Source: DVEG01 sp964405435 (GTDB lineage: Bacteria; Cyanobacteriota; Cyanobacteriia; Cyanobacteriales; Oscillatoriaceae). From it: DNA of 64,000 nucleotides. Position 1 is the first letter of the stretch. Every line of letters starts with the position of its first letter. The notes under the pieces are model-generated. The model saw only the letters and a program-made list of their open reading frames with translations. It was not told the origin of the DNA and did not search any database. The stretch is from NCBI GenBank assembly GCA_964405435.1, contig CAYOOD010000009.1, forward strand, positions 54,304 through 118,303, written 5' to 3'. A program made the translations under genes and the position numbers. Shown here in pieces: positions 35,066 to 46,977 of this stretch.

Positions 35066-36070
35066 ATGTCACTGAAAAGAATATCGAAAAGATTGTCGAT
35101 GCTTGCCGCCGGATGGGCGATCGCTCTGTCAGCAGTTTTGGGATTGCCAAATGCGGCAGCGTCGAAAAATTATCAACAACTGTATGTATTTGGCGACAGC
35201 CTCTCCGATACGGGCAATGCCTTCAAAACCACTCAAGGAGAATCTCCCCCAAGCCCGCTCTACTTTCGCGGTCGCTATTCTAATGGCCCAATTTGGGCGG
35301 AATATCTCGCCTCTAAACTGAAAATATCCCTTACTCCAGAGACAAATTTTGCTTTCGGAGGCGCTACCACCGGCGATTCTCAAAGTACCCCTCCGGGATT
35401 GCTGACACAGGTGCAGCGCTTCAAAATAGCCCATTCCTCCGCGAATCCAAACGCTCTTTATATCGTCTGGGCGGGCGCAAATGATTATCTCGGAGGGGGT
35501 ACTGATACGGCTCTACCCATCGACAATATCGCCACAGCGGTGAAGTCGCTTGCGGCAGCAGGCGCTAAAAATATCGCGGTGCTGAATTTACCCGATTTGG
35601 GAAAGCTTCCCGGAACCCGCGACACTCAGCGCTCCCCCGCTCTCACTGATTTGACTCGCCAGCACAATGCGGGATTAGCCGAGTCTGTCAATCAGTTGCG
35701 CCAGCGATTCAGCTCGGACATTAAAATTACCTATGTGGATGTCAATGCTCTATTTAACCAAGCGATCGCAAACCCAGAAAAATACGGTTTCGAGAACGCG
35801 ACTCAACCCTGTCTGAGTCAAGGGAGCCGCTGCCGAAATCCTGACAAATATCTATTCTGGGATGACATCCACCCCACAACCGCCGCTCACAAATTATTGG
35901 TAGAGTTGAGCGTCTCGACGCTGAAACCAGAGTCAGAATCTTTTTCTCTTTCTAACCCTAGCATAACCGTACCTTTGGGCGTGTTTGTCTTGGGCGGTAT
36001 CGGTGCTGGGGTCATTTTAAAGCGGCAAAATAATATGAAAAATATGAGAAAAAAGCCTGCTAAATCTTAG
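35066..36070 (+). CDS. Exported SGNH/GDSL-family esterase (lipase)
   Basis: A 334-residue secreted hydrolase. ATG 35066 is chosen because a signal peptide begins directly (MSLKRISKRLSMLAAGWAIA, cleavage near NAAAS) and GAGGAG lies upstream; an open frame 46 codons longer has no conserved content. Catalytic blocks are in order: block I FGDSLSDTGN (nucleophile Ser), block II Gly in FAFGGATTG, block III GANDY (Asn), and block V DDIHPT (Asp and His). The C terminus has a hydrophobic segment and a basic tail (KRQNNMKNMRKKP), resembling a membrane or sorting anchor. It probably acts on esters at the cell surface or in the periplasm. Confidence 0.92.
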   Translation: MSLKRISKRLSMLAAGWAIALSAVLGLPNAAASKNYQQLYVFGDSLSDTGNAFKTTQGESPPSPLYFRGRYSNGPIWAEYLASKLKISLTPETNFAFGGATTGDSQSTPPGLLTQVQRFKIAHSSANPNALYIVWAGANDYLGGGTDTALPIDNIATAVKSLAAAGAKNIAVLNLPDLGKLPGTRDTQRSPALTDLTRQHNAGLAESVNQLRQRFSSDIKITYVDVNALFNQAIANPEKYGFENATQPCLSQGSRCRNPDKYLFWDDIHPTTAAHKLLVELSVSTLKPESESFSLSNPSITVPLGVFVLGGIGAGVILKRQNNMKNMRKKPAKS

Positions 36071-36091
36071 GGAGTTGAGTTGTGAAACTTC

Positions 36092-36124
36092 AGAAACCCG
36101 CTTTCTTGAAGAAACCGGGTTTCT
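36092..36124. repeat. 33-bp dispersed palindrome, copy 3 (with arm changes)
   Basis: Same palindrome with one changed base in each arm (CCCGCTTTCT / AGAAACCGGG). The following ~22 bases (AGCCGTCACGACAGTTCACA) match those after copy 1 at 13691, so the mobile or duplicated unit is longer than the hairpin. Confidence 0.85.
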
Positions 36125-36159
36125 AGCCGTCACGACAGTTCACAAATCAAATAGAACCG

Positions 36160-36825
36160 CTATATTTTCTGAATGCACTCGGGAGCGTCATTTGCGGGCT
36201 TGTTCACCAGGGTGCTAACCGGATAAGCGATCGCCTCTTCGGCTGGGTACGGGCGCAAGAGCGGCTGCAATAATTCCGGCTTTTGCACTTTGGGATCGAG
36301 CCACAGTTCCCAGTCTTTTGGGTGGAGAATAACCGGCATCCGATCGTGGATGGGCTGCATGACTTCATTGGGCTGTGTTGTCAAAATCGTGCAAGAGGCG
36401 ATCGCATTGCCGTTTTTTTCCCAAATTTCCCACAATCCCGCAAATGCAAAGGGTTGCTCGTCTTTCAGGTGGCAGTAAAAAGGCTGTTTCTGCCGCCCTT
36501 GTTGCTGCCATTCGTAAAAGCCATCTGCTACAATTAAACAGCGCCGATACCGGAAAGCTCCTCGAAACGCTGGCCTTTCCGTCACCGTCTCCGATCGCGC
36601 GTTAATCAGCCGCGCTCCCATTGTCGCATCTTTTGCCCAACTGGGAATCAAACCCCAGTGCAGCATCTCCAAGTATCTTTCTGGATGCTCTGCTGTTTGC
36701 AAAACGGCGGCAACTGCTTGAGTCGGCGCGATATTGTAGCGGGGCGTCAGGGGAGGAACGTTCGCCACTTGGAAGGCTTTTGCGATCGCCTCAGATGACT
36801 GCCTTTGAGTATATCTGCCGCACAT
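36160..36825 (-). CDS. SOS response-associated peptidase (SRAP, YedK/HMCES family)
   Basis: A 221-residue protein that covalently traps abasic sites in single-stranded DNA. It begins MCGRYTQR; removal of Met exposes Cys2, which forms the thiazolidine link to the abasic site. Other active-site residues are Asn in RYNIAPTQ and INARSET, Glu in FYEWQ and His in PIHDRMPVIL. Length is normal. It stands alone on the reverse strand. Only its genomic-maintenance role as known from the family is claimed. Confidence 0.95.
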   Translation of the reverse strand: MCGRYTQRQSSEAIAKAFQVANVPPLTPRYNIAPTQAVAAVLQTAEHPERYLEMLHWGLIPSWAKDATMGARLINARSETVTERPAFRGAFRYRRCLIVADGFYEWQQQGRQKQPFYCHLKDEQPFAFAGLWEIWEKNGNAIASCTILTTQPNEVMQPIHDRMPVILHPKDWELWLDPKVQKPELLQPLLRPYPAEEAIAYPVSTLVNKPANDAPECIQKI

Positions 36826-36880
36826 AAACTTTTACAGCCTCACCCGATTCAACCCTATCTTACCACGCGACAGCCCTGAA

Positions 36881-36957
36881 AAGAAGAATCGCCTCCCCAC
36901 AGAAAACTTCTTCCCCCTTCCCTCCATCCCCACATCCCCTAATCCCCCTTTTCCCGA
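36881..36957. repeat. Dispersed C-rich repeat, copy A
   Basis: AAGAAGAATCGCCTCCCCAC followed by AGAAAAC and a C-rich tract ending AATCCCCCTTTTCCCG. A diverged, slightly shorter copy is at 51771-51832. Neither overlaps a supported gene. Confidence 0.55.
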
Positions 36958-37006
36958 CTCTGACAAAACACAAGCTAGAGCGCTCAAACATTCATAACCA
37001 ACAAAG

Positions 37007-37030
37007 AGGGGCGTGTAGAAATACGCCCCT
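37007..37030 (-). terminator. Hairpin after the small reverse-strand gene
   Basis: AGGGGCGT and ACGCCCCT (8-bp perfect arms, 8-base loop) lie 16 bases beyond the stop codon at 37046. On the reverse strand the stem is followed by CTTTGTT, a weak T tract. The GTAGGGGCGT hairpin type is commonly dispersed in cyanobacterial spacers. Confidence 0.5.
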
Positions 37031-37045
37031 ACGCTTCAAAGTTCG

Positions 37046-37240
37046 TTAGTAACTGTGTTCGCCGCCAACTCCGTCACTCTCGGGCTGAGAGAAATCCTGA
37101 TTGAGAGAGGCATCGCGAATCGCTTGCCACAGAGAAAGCAGTTCCGTACCGCTCAAATCGCTAGTTCTGTAACGTTCGACAGCCAGTTGCACGTCTTGCC
37201 AGGTGCTCAGAACGGGAATAGCACGAGTCGGTTCTGACAT
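37046..37240 (-). CDS. Small hypothetical protein
   Basis: A 64-residue acidic soluble protein beginning MSEPTRAIPVLSTWQDVQLA and containing LSGTELLSLWQAIRDASLNQ. The ATG at 37240 has GAGGAGAG upstream and begins the compositionally coherent part; a longer frame from 37309 has an unrelated hydrophobic start. No family that I can name; it looks like a small cyanobacterial helical protein. Confidence 0.65.
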   Translation of the reverse strand: MSEPTRAIPVLSTWQDVQLAVERYRTSDLSGTELLSLWQAIRDASLNQDFSQPESDGVGGEHSY

Positions 37241-37575
37241 GAGTAATTCTCTCCTCTGAGAATCGATACCACGGTAATGGTGTACCAGGAATATTGTAAT
37301 AAAATTCAAAGTCGAACCGTATCAAAAGTTACAAAACTTTAGTGCAACTTCAGATACTTAGCTCGACAAACGCCCGGACTTGTGAATCAGGGAATATCCC
37401 CAGCTATCGGTACAGAAGCTTTTTGCGGCGATCTGGAAGAAATTATTAAGAAAACTTTTGCCAGTACCCTAGCGCGAAATTTTGTCACTAAAGAGCAATT
37501 GTGAGAGAACAGTTTTACTTATGTAACAGATAAGCCACTGCGATTTTAATCTGTTGCCTCTGCACGCCTCTCCTT

Positions 37576-37614
37576 CCTCTTCTTTGCGTCTTCTGCGTGC
37601 GAAAGCGGTTCAAA
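37576..37614. repeat. 39-bp direct repeat flanking the heptamer array, left copy
   Basis: CCTCTTCTTTGCGTCTTCTG onwards to GCGGTTCAAA. The right copy at 37888-37926 differs at only two positions. The array and its gap are bracketed by these copies. Confidence 0.8.
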
Positions 37615-37658
37615 AACTAAGTATTTTTGCGGTGAAAACGAGGGAGAGAAGATAACCT

Positions 37659-37926
<268 letters not shown>

Positions 37927-37954
37927 CAAATAGGCATTCCTGCGGGCTGTGAGC

Positions 37955-40423
37955 CTACGAAGGCAACTGCCAAGTTTTAAGACTCATCTCGCCGTCATCA
38001 GAACCGACGCTCACCAACTGCTTGCCGTCAGGGCTGAAAACAACTCCCTTGACTGCCGTTGAATATGCCTCGAACGATTCCCGCAGTTCGCCCGTGCGGA
38101 GGTTCCACAACTGGATTTTGCCTTCGCCCGTACCGGAAGCGAGGGTTTCGCTGTCAGGAGAAATGGCGATCGCCTTGACTTCGGATACTTCCCCGTTGAG
38201 GGAGTACAACCGCCTGCCATTTCTCAACTCCCACACCTCGATCGTGCCTTTGCCAGTCCTCACGCTCGCCACCGTTTTGCCGTCGGGAGCGATCGCCATT
38301 AAGCTCAGCCCCTCCCCCGAAGAGTCGGCAACCTGTACGGTGCGCTGCAGTTCTCCAGTACGGGCGTCGCGCACCTGGATTTTGCCTTTGCCGTCGCTGC
38401 TGAGCAGGATTTTGCCATCGGGACTGAAACCGATCGGTCCGAACCCCTCAACCATTTTTTGCAGCTCCCCAGTGTCTGTCTTCCACAGCCGAACCGTTCT
38501 GTAGGCACTCGCCAAAGTTTCCCCGTCGGGAGAGATGGCAACAAAATTTACCCAGTTTTCGTGGGAGAGGGTGCGCTGCAACTCGCCGGTGCGAAGGTTC
38601 CACAGCCTGATTGTGGCGTCGCCGCTGCAACTGACGAGGGTTTCGCCGTCGGGAGAAAACGCCAGCGACCAAACGTTGCCGCCATGTCCCGATAGGGTGT
38701 TGACGAGTTGCCCCGTGGCCAAATTCCACAGTTGAATCTGTTTGTCAGAACCAAGGGCTAATATTTGGCCATCCGGGCTGATAGCGGTAGAAAAAATCGG
38801 GTTCAATACTCCCGAAAAGGTTTGCAGCAGTTGAGCGCGATCGAATTGGTTAGTATCTGTTTGATTTTCGCTAGCCGTTGCTGGCTTATTTTCCGGATCG
38901 GACGCTGCCATATAGCCGTAGTCGGTGAGGATTTTTCGCACCAGGGCAAAGTAATCCTCGCGATCGCTCTCTCCGTAAGCTTCTTTTACGAGTTGCCAGC
39001 CCTCGACTTCCTGACCGAGGGTATACTTATTGGCCATGTAAGCCGCCAAAACCGCTTTCACGTCTTGATTCTGGCGACGCCGTTCTTGAAACAACTGCCA
39101 GAGTTGTTTGGCGTGTTCGTAGACTAATTGCGGATACTGCTTAGTAACGTCGATCATCTGCCCCTGACGGTAGTTCCAGATGCGTTTGGGAAGGGTTGTA
39201 TCTCCCGATGGCAGGTCGAGGGCGGTAGCCAATCGAATATCCAAGCTGTCAAATTCGGGGATGCCGTCTGCTTCTACATCTCTGACTTCGTAACCGATAT
39301 TTGCCCAGTATTGTTCCAGGGCAACATAGCGATTTTGCAGCGGTTCGTAGCGATAAATATACGAATAAAAGCCGTTGCCGCTGCCAGAGGAGAGCAAATC
39401 GGCGATGACTTCCGGTTCGCGATCGCCGTCGATGTCGCGCACTACCAGATTTAACAACTGACCTTCAGAGCTGCGCTCTCCCAAAACCCCCGACATGTTG
39501 GCATCCGATCGCCCTGGCATTAGTATCGGTTCGTTGGCGAGAGTTTGACCGCCTCGAATAATTTTCAAGCGCAAATTCGAGCCGATATTGCTCGATTCTC
39601 TCACTTGATAGGACAGTTCTGCCCGCACGTTGCCGTAATCGACGACTGTCGTTTTTGCCGTCACCCCCGGCGGTAGCGTCGCTGGCGGCGTCTGAGTTGC
39701 CGGCGTTTGGGGTCTTGTGGCGCTCGGCGGCATTGGCGTCGCTCCGGCGATATACTGTGCCGGCACCACCGCCGTCTGCCCTTTGACGAGCGCTTGACAG
39801 ATAAATGCTGCCACATCCGCCCGAGTTGCCGTCTGATTGGGATTGAGGCGCTTGACATTGGGATAGCTGACGGCAATTCGGTTTTCTGTCACAGCGGCGA
39901 TCGCATTTTGTCCGCCATCGGGAATGTCCGCCGCATCCTCATACGCTGCCGCCAGCGTCTGGGCTGCCGGCACTCTCGGCGAATACCTCAACCCGCTTGC
40001 CAACGCCATCAGTGCTTGTAGGCGAGTTATTTTTTTGTTTGGATTGAAAATGCGACCGGAATACCCCGTTAGGAAGTTGGCGCGATAGCCGTACTGTATC
40101 GCCTCGGCTGCCCAATAATCGCTCGGAATATCTGCAAAGCTTATCGCTTCCCGCACGGGGGCTATATTGGGAAACGCCTTGCGAACGATGACTGAAAACT
40201 CCGCTCTGCTAACCGGCTCTGTTGGTGCAAATGTGCCATCCTGACGCCCGGTGACGATTTGCCGGTTCGCCAGTTGTTCGATGCACGACTGTGCCCAGTG
40301 CCCTTGGATGTCGCTAAATCTCGCTTGAGCGAAGGCAGGAGGCGTCACCAGACTGACAGCCGAAGGAATCGCCCACACCACCGACAAGACCACTTTGGAC
40401 TGCCATTTGTTCGCGTTTACCAT
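37955..40423 (-). CDS. Exported SLH-domain and WD40 propeller protein
   Basis: An 822-residue envelope protein. A signal peptide (to about PPAFA, residue 32) is followed by three SLH domains: FSDIQGHWAQSCIEQLANRQ at about 36, SFADIPSDYWAAEAIQYGY at about 94, and a degenerate third at about 160-215. SLH domains bind the pyruvylated or other cell-wall polymer. A Pro/Thr linker leads to a ~150-residue region with a DIDGDREPEVIADL (FG-GAP-like calcium) motif, a helical segment, and then seven WD40 repeats at about 540-822 (QLWNLATG, RLWNLRTG and so on). WD40 propellers are usually cytosolic, so an exported one tethered to the wall is notable. Function is unknown. Confidence 0.9.
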   Translation of the reverse strand: MVNANKWQSKVVLSVVWAIPSAVSLVTPPAFAQARFSDIQGHWAQSCIEQLANRQIVTGRQDGTFAPTEPVSRAEFSVIVRKAFPNIAPVREAISFADIPSDYWAAEAIQYGYRANFLTGYSGRIFNPNKKITRLQALMALASGLRYSPRVPAAQTLAAAYEDAADIPDGGQNAIAAVTENRIAVSYPNVKRLNPNQTATRADVAAFICQALVKGQTAVVPAQYIAGATPMPPSATRPQTPATQTPPATLPPGVTAKTTVVDYGNVRAELSYQVRESSNIGSNLRLKIIRGGQTLANEPILMPGRSDANMSGVLGERSSEGQLLNLVVRDIDGDREPEVIADLLSSGSGNGFYSYIYRYEPLQNRYVALEQYWANIGYEVRDVEADGIPEFDSLDIRLATALDLPSGDTTLPKRIWNYRQGQMIDVTKQYPQLVYEHAKQLWQLFQERRRQNQDVKAVLAAYMANKYTLGQEVEGWQLVKEAYGESDREDYFALVRKILTDYGYMAASDPENKPATASENQTDTNQFDRAQLLQTFSGVLNPIFSTAISPDGQILALGSDKQIQLWNLATGQLVNTLSGHGGNVWSLAFSPDGETLVSCSGDATIRLWNLRTGELQRTLSHENWVNFVAISPDGETLASAYRTVRLWKTDTGELQKMVEGFGPIGFSPDGKILLSSDGKGKIQVRDARTGELQRTVQVADSSGEGLSLMAIAPDGKTVASVRTGKGTIEVWELRNGRRLYSLNGEVSEVKAIAISPDSETLASGTGEGKIQLWNLRTGELRESFEAYSTAVKGVVFSPDGKQLVSVGSDDGEMSLKTWQLPS

Positions 40424-40943
40424 AATCCCCAGCCTGTTAATCCTGTTTCTATCGGTCTTTTCTCGAACTCATCTGCTACCCCTCACTCAACCCCTGCTCG
40501 GCGCAGGTGGGGCAAGTCGCAGCCGCCGGATCGAGGGTCTGACCCCTCATTTATTAACCAACTGTATCCTAGCAGTACCCTGCTGGCAGACAGACAAAAT
40601 AGCTAGCTTTCAAAAATAGGTTATCGCGCCGAATTCAAATTGCTTAGCTCAGGAAATTATCACATTTTTATAAAAATGTCAAGATTTTTTAGAGGAATTG
40701 ACATTTCACGGTCTGCCTCTAGCTATGTCAGAGTACATGTAATCTATTCATCCGAATACAGCCCCGCGCGAGGTTAATAGCAGAGAATCAGCGTGCAAAA
40801 AGCCCCAAGTTTTTCACTTTTCTATTATCAATTTTTACTCGTTCTCCGCGAAGCCCGGGTAGGGTGCATCAGGGGAGGCTCTGCCTGCAGGTAAAGGATT
40901 TTCACGATTCAGATAGAACCCCCATAGCATCCCGACACCCCGT
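40424..40943. other. Intergenic region between the SLH-WD40 gene and the 592-residue orphan gene
   Basis: About 520 bases. It contains the SLH-WD40 promoter region. An inverted repeat AAATGTCAA (40674-40682) and TTGACATTT (40698-40706) lies about 250 bases upstream of the SLH gene and might be an operator. No gene is supported. Confidence 0.45.
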
Positions 40944-42722
40944 TCAAAAGTCTACTTCTGCCGGCATTCGCCTCATAAATTTTTTGAGCTGCCGCCCCAG
41001 GGCTTTTAGCCCGCCTTTTCCTGCTTCTTTTAACTCCTCGGCTGCCTCATATCCGATGACGGATGCCAAAGTTTTTCCTAGTTCTGTCGCAATGGATTCT
41101 CCGGAATAAAGCTCTTTCAATTGGTCGATTTCTCGTTCCAGTTGCGTTGCCTGGGTTGCCCGTTCTCGCAGTTCTGCGATCGCTCGCGTTTGCTCGACAT
41201 GTTCATTAGCAAGGCTGCGGCTCTTGTTGATTTCCACCAATTCGGCAGCGCTGAGATTCACCGATTCTAAAGCCACCTGCCAATCTTTTACAAATATCGG
41301 CATCGGATATTTCCCGCCTTCGTCGATGAGAATTTTCGCTTCTACCCACTCGGCTAATCCGTTACCTTGTTTCTCGAAACCGAGGAAGCGTCCGATTTTA
41401 CCCACGTTGGCGGTTACGCGGTGCGTTTTGACGCGCACGATGTCGTTTTCTTGAAATTCTGGTTCTGGTTTGCCGTTTTTTTCGGGTTCTTTCTCGCGCC
41501 GCAGTTCTTCAATTATTGCCAGCAATTCTCGTTCTCGCTCTTGCGCGGCTTCGCGCTCCGCTTGTCGTTCGGCGTGTTGCTGCTGGAGTAATTCCATTAA
41601 CTCGTTATAATCTTTTGCCGACATGGGGATGCCGCTATTGCCGGTTTTTTTGGCGGGTTTGAACAGGAAAGATGCGATCGCTGCAGTTAACTGTTCGGCG
41701 GTAAATTTCGGCTCGGCGTCTTCAGGATTCCTCAGCCGCAGTGGTAGTGTGGCTTTGGCTAAAATCATCTTTTTGTCGTCGTCGTCTGCAATGTTGTAGG
41801 CGTCAAAGACTTTATGGCAAAAAACTGGTGTTGCCAGTTCGTTTCGGTTGACGGGCGGCAGGTTTTTCAGCAATTGACTGCACGAAAGTTCGCTAATTCT
41901 CAGTTTGGTACTCAGCAGTCGGCGGCACTTTGTCAATTGCGCGATTTGGGTTTCTATTTCTTTTTGCTCTGTAGCGCTGTCGAGTGCGCAAGCTGCTTTA
42001 AATTGGGCGTGCAACTCTTCTGTTAAATGCAGCACCAGCAGCAGTTGTTGGAAAATATCCGGGTTGAGGGCTTCTGCGTCGGCTGGGTGCAGTTGCAGGG
42101 TTTCTCCCGAAAACAGGCGCACGCTGACGCTGGCTATCTCTTCCTCGCTGGCTTCTAGCGCTTCGACAGTACCGATCGCTCCTTTTTCTATTCCTTGCGT
42201 TTCTAATAAAACTTTCACCGGAATGGCGATCGCGAGAGCTGGCGGGGCGCAGGTTTCAGCGGCGCTGTCGCTGCGCAGGCGTTCTTGGATGAGTTTAATC
42301 GTCCACTTCGGCTCCTTGCCTGCGGCGAAGTCTTCCCAAATTTGCTCGACTTGTTCCTCGCTTGCGACTAGCAGCGCCGCAGCGAAACGGGCGGGCAGGT
42401 TGAGGATTTTGTCAAATAGTTGCGGGTATTGCTCGACTAACTTGGCTTGGGCGACTAAGTTGCGGAAATAGCGGACTAAATCTTGCGGATAGTAGTGTTG
42501 CAGCAGGCGCAGCAGTTCCTTTTTCCCGGCGGCTTCTTCAAAGGCTTTGAACTTATAGCCCGCTTCTAAGCCTTGATGCGCGAGCTGCTGGGCATTCCGG
42601 GCGAGGCAGAAGCCGAAATTAACGGCTGTTTTTGCGAGATTGACGATTTCTTCGCTGGCGGCGGCGAATTCAAATGCTTGAAAGTCTTTATCTGTCTGGG
42701 TTTGTCGGTTTTCAGCTACCAT
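40944..42722 (-). CDS. Large hypothetical protein (orphan)
   Basis: A 592-residue cytosolic protein that I do not recognise. GAGG 7 bases upstream supports the ATG. Residues 1-150 are helical (AKTAVNFGFCLARNAQQLAH, then ELLRLLQHYYPQDLVRYFRN). Two beta-rich segments, at about 165-230 (IAIPVKVLLETQGIEKGAIG) and 435-505 (ENDIVRVKTHRVTANVGKIG), resemble small SH3-like barrels. A coiled coil rich in Glu/Arg (QQHAERQAEREAAQERERE) lies between, and a second one at about 515-560. The tail is basic (LGRQLKKFMRRMP). Alternating helical and barrel segments suggest a scaffold or nucleic-acid-associated protein, but this is inference only. Confidence 0.7.
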   Translation of the reverse strand: MVAENRQTQTDKDFQAFEFAAASEEIVNLAKTAVNFGFCLARNAQQLAHQGLEAGYKFKAFEEAAGKKELLRLLQHYYPQDLVRYFRNLVAQAKLVEQYPQLFDKILNLPARFAAALLVASEEQVEQIWEDFAAGKEPKWTIKLIQERLRSDSAAETCAPPALAIAIPVKVLLETQGIEKGAIGTVEALEASEEEIASVSVRLFSGETLQLHPADAEALNPDIFQQLLLVLHLTEELHAQFKAACALDSATEQKEIETQIAQLTKCRRLLSTKLRISELSCSQLLKNLPPVNRNELATPVFCHKVFDAYNIADDDDKKMILAKATLPLRLRNPEDAEPKFTAEQLTAAIASFLFKPAKKTGNSGIPMSAKDYNELMELLQQQHAERQAEREAAQERERELLAIIEELRREKEPEKNGKPEPEFQENDIVRVKTHRVTANVGKIGRFLGFEKQGNGLAEWVEAKILIDEGGKYPMPIFVKDWQVALESVNLSAAELVEINKSRSLANEHVEQTRAIAELRERATQATQLEREIDQLKELYSGESIATELGKTLASVIGYEAAEELKEAGKGGLKALGRQLKKFMRRMPAEVDF

Positions 42723-43099
42723 GATTTTACCTCGTCCCGTTAGCTACGGGATTGTATTTTTTGCCACCGTTGCCGATTTTGGATCGCAATGGTGGGAGTC
42801 TTCTGACGAGTCCTAAAGAATCAGTCTGTCTGGTACGGCACGCCCTCGAAGCCGAATCGGCTTGCTTTGTAAACGCTTGCCACAGCGCTGTCGCCTTGGT
42901 GCCGGGGAAAGATTGGTATTTGGGCCTCTATGCTTGTCAAGCTAACACAGTCGCTCGGAGTTTGTCAAGGGGGATGAGAAACAAATCTCGGCGTTGCTGA
43001 TTCTAAGTATGAATCAATGGCTGAAAATCCTAAAAACTCGTTTAAAATTTGGCCAGATCGTACCGCTATTCAGCAACGCCAATTTTGCACAAGCACTTA
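42723..43099. other. Intergenic region before the small membrane protein gene
   Basis: About 380 bases upstream of the orphan gene and downstream of the small membrane protein gene, both on the reverse strand. A forward frame at 42752-43000 has no domain features and is not supported. Confidence 0.4.
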
Positions 43100-43369
43100 T
43101 CACCCTGTGCCGTTTTTGTGGGGAGGGCGGGTGGCAGAACCGAAGACGAAAGCGCCGAGTACGGTTCCCGTCCACACGCCGGCGGTGCTGCCTTGAAATA
43201 ATGCCCCCGGTATCAATAAAGTGCTGCAAACTTTCTGAAATCCCCAGGGACCTGCTTGGCATTGATGGGCGCTTTTGGCGATGCTGATTTGCGCGCCCAG
43301 ATAGCCGCCGACTAATCCGGAGGCGATCGCTCCTATGCTGCAAATTAACACTCTTTTTTTATAGGGCAT
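43100..43369 (-). CDS. Small hypothetical membrane protein
   Basis: An 89-residue protein beginning MPYKKRVLICSIGAIASGLV, with one hydrophobic segment at residues 6-25 and a second at about 60-80 (GSTAGVWTGTVLGAFVFGSA). Four Cys are scattered (in VLICSI, HQCQAG and KVCSTL). The frame is open for 35 more codons, but those are read through a minisatellite (CCCAATTCCC), so I start after it. A good ribosome site was not seen. Function is unknown. Confidence 0.5.
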   Translation of the reverse strand: MPYKKRVLICSIGAIASGLVGGYLGAQISIAKSAHQCQAGPWGFQKVCSTLLIPGALFQGSTAGVWTGTVLGAFVFGSATRPPHKNGTG

Positions 43370-43375
43370 AGGGCA

Positions 43376-43465
43376 AAAGGGAATTGGGAATTGGGAATTG
43401 GGAATTGGGCATTGGGCATTGCTTTTATTTCTATGCGCCATGCCCAGTGCCCTATGCCCCATTAC
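43376..43465. repeat. Minisatellite of GGGAATT / GGGCATT units
   Basis: At least four GGGAATT heptamers and two GGGCATT units, followed by C-rich complementary sequence (GCCATGCCCAGTGCCCTATG), so the region can also fold back. It lies between ppc and the small membrane protein gene. Confidence 0.7.
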
Positions 43466-43470
43466 CCACA

Positions 43471-46530
<3,060 letters not shown>

Positions 46531-46977
46531 AGCGGTCTTTCCTTGCTGAGCGAGGATAATTCACAATTTTAGGGCCTAATTTTGGCTTTTGTAGTCTGCG
46601 AAACAACCAAAATTATCTTGCCTTGTTTACGCGAACTAAATTAACCGCAAAATGAATATTTTGCAATAGGTATTTTCTGCCGCGATTTTGCCGCTTGACT
46701 GTCCTGCATCGGTCAACGCCGCTTTATTTTCGCACGTCCAGGTTCAGAAATTCAATAAATTTTGTTAAATTCGGTAGAATACTCTTGCTTTGCGTTTTTT
46801 GGCACAGCCGTCCCGTCCAAAAAGACAAGCCGAGTCTCAGCGGTTGAGAAGCGCTTTTAACAAGCAATCGAGAAGGATTGTCAGGTGAGAGGAAGGGCGA
46901 TCGCGCTTTGGAGCGGCAGTCTGAATCAGACTGCCGCCCCGAGAATTTGTCTGCAAATCTTGACAATTTTAGGCGAT
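46531..46977. other. Intergenic region upstream of ppc, with a strong hairpin
   Basis: About 450 bases. The ppc promoter should lie in the A/T-rich part at 46560-46780. A near-perfect hairpin at 46913-46937 (GCGGCAGTCTGA, one base, TCAGACTGCCGC) sits about 40 bases beyond the stop of the RTX gene and probably ends its transcript, although the T run is missing. Confidence 0.5.
46913..46937. terminator. 12-bp-arm hairpin downstream of the RTX gene
   Basis: Arms GCGGCAGTCTGA and TCAGACTGCCGC are perfectly complementary, with a single-base centre. It lies between the RTX gene stop and ppc. There is no clear T tract, so it may be a factor-dependent terminator or a transcript-stabilising hairpin. 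Confidence 0.5.

Noticed and set aside
42752..43000. 82-codon forward frame between orphan and small membrane protein genes
   Set aside because: No homology pattern that I know and no ribosome site; probably chance.
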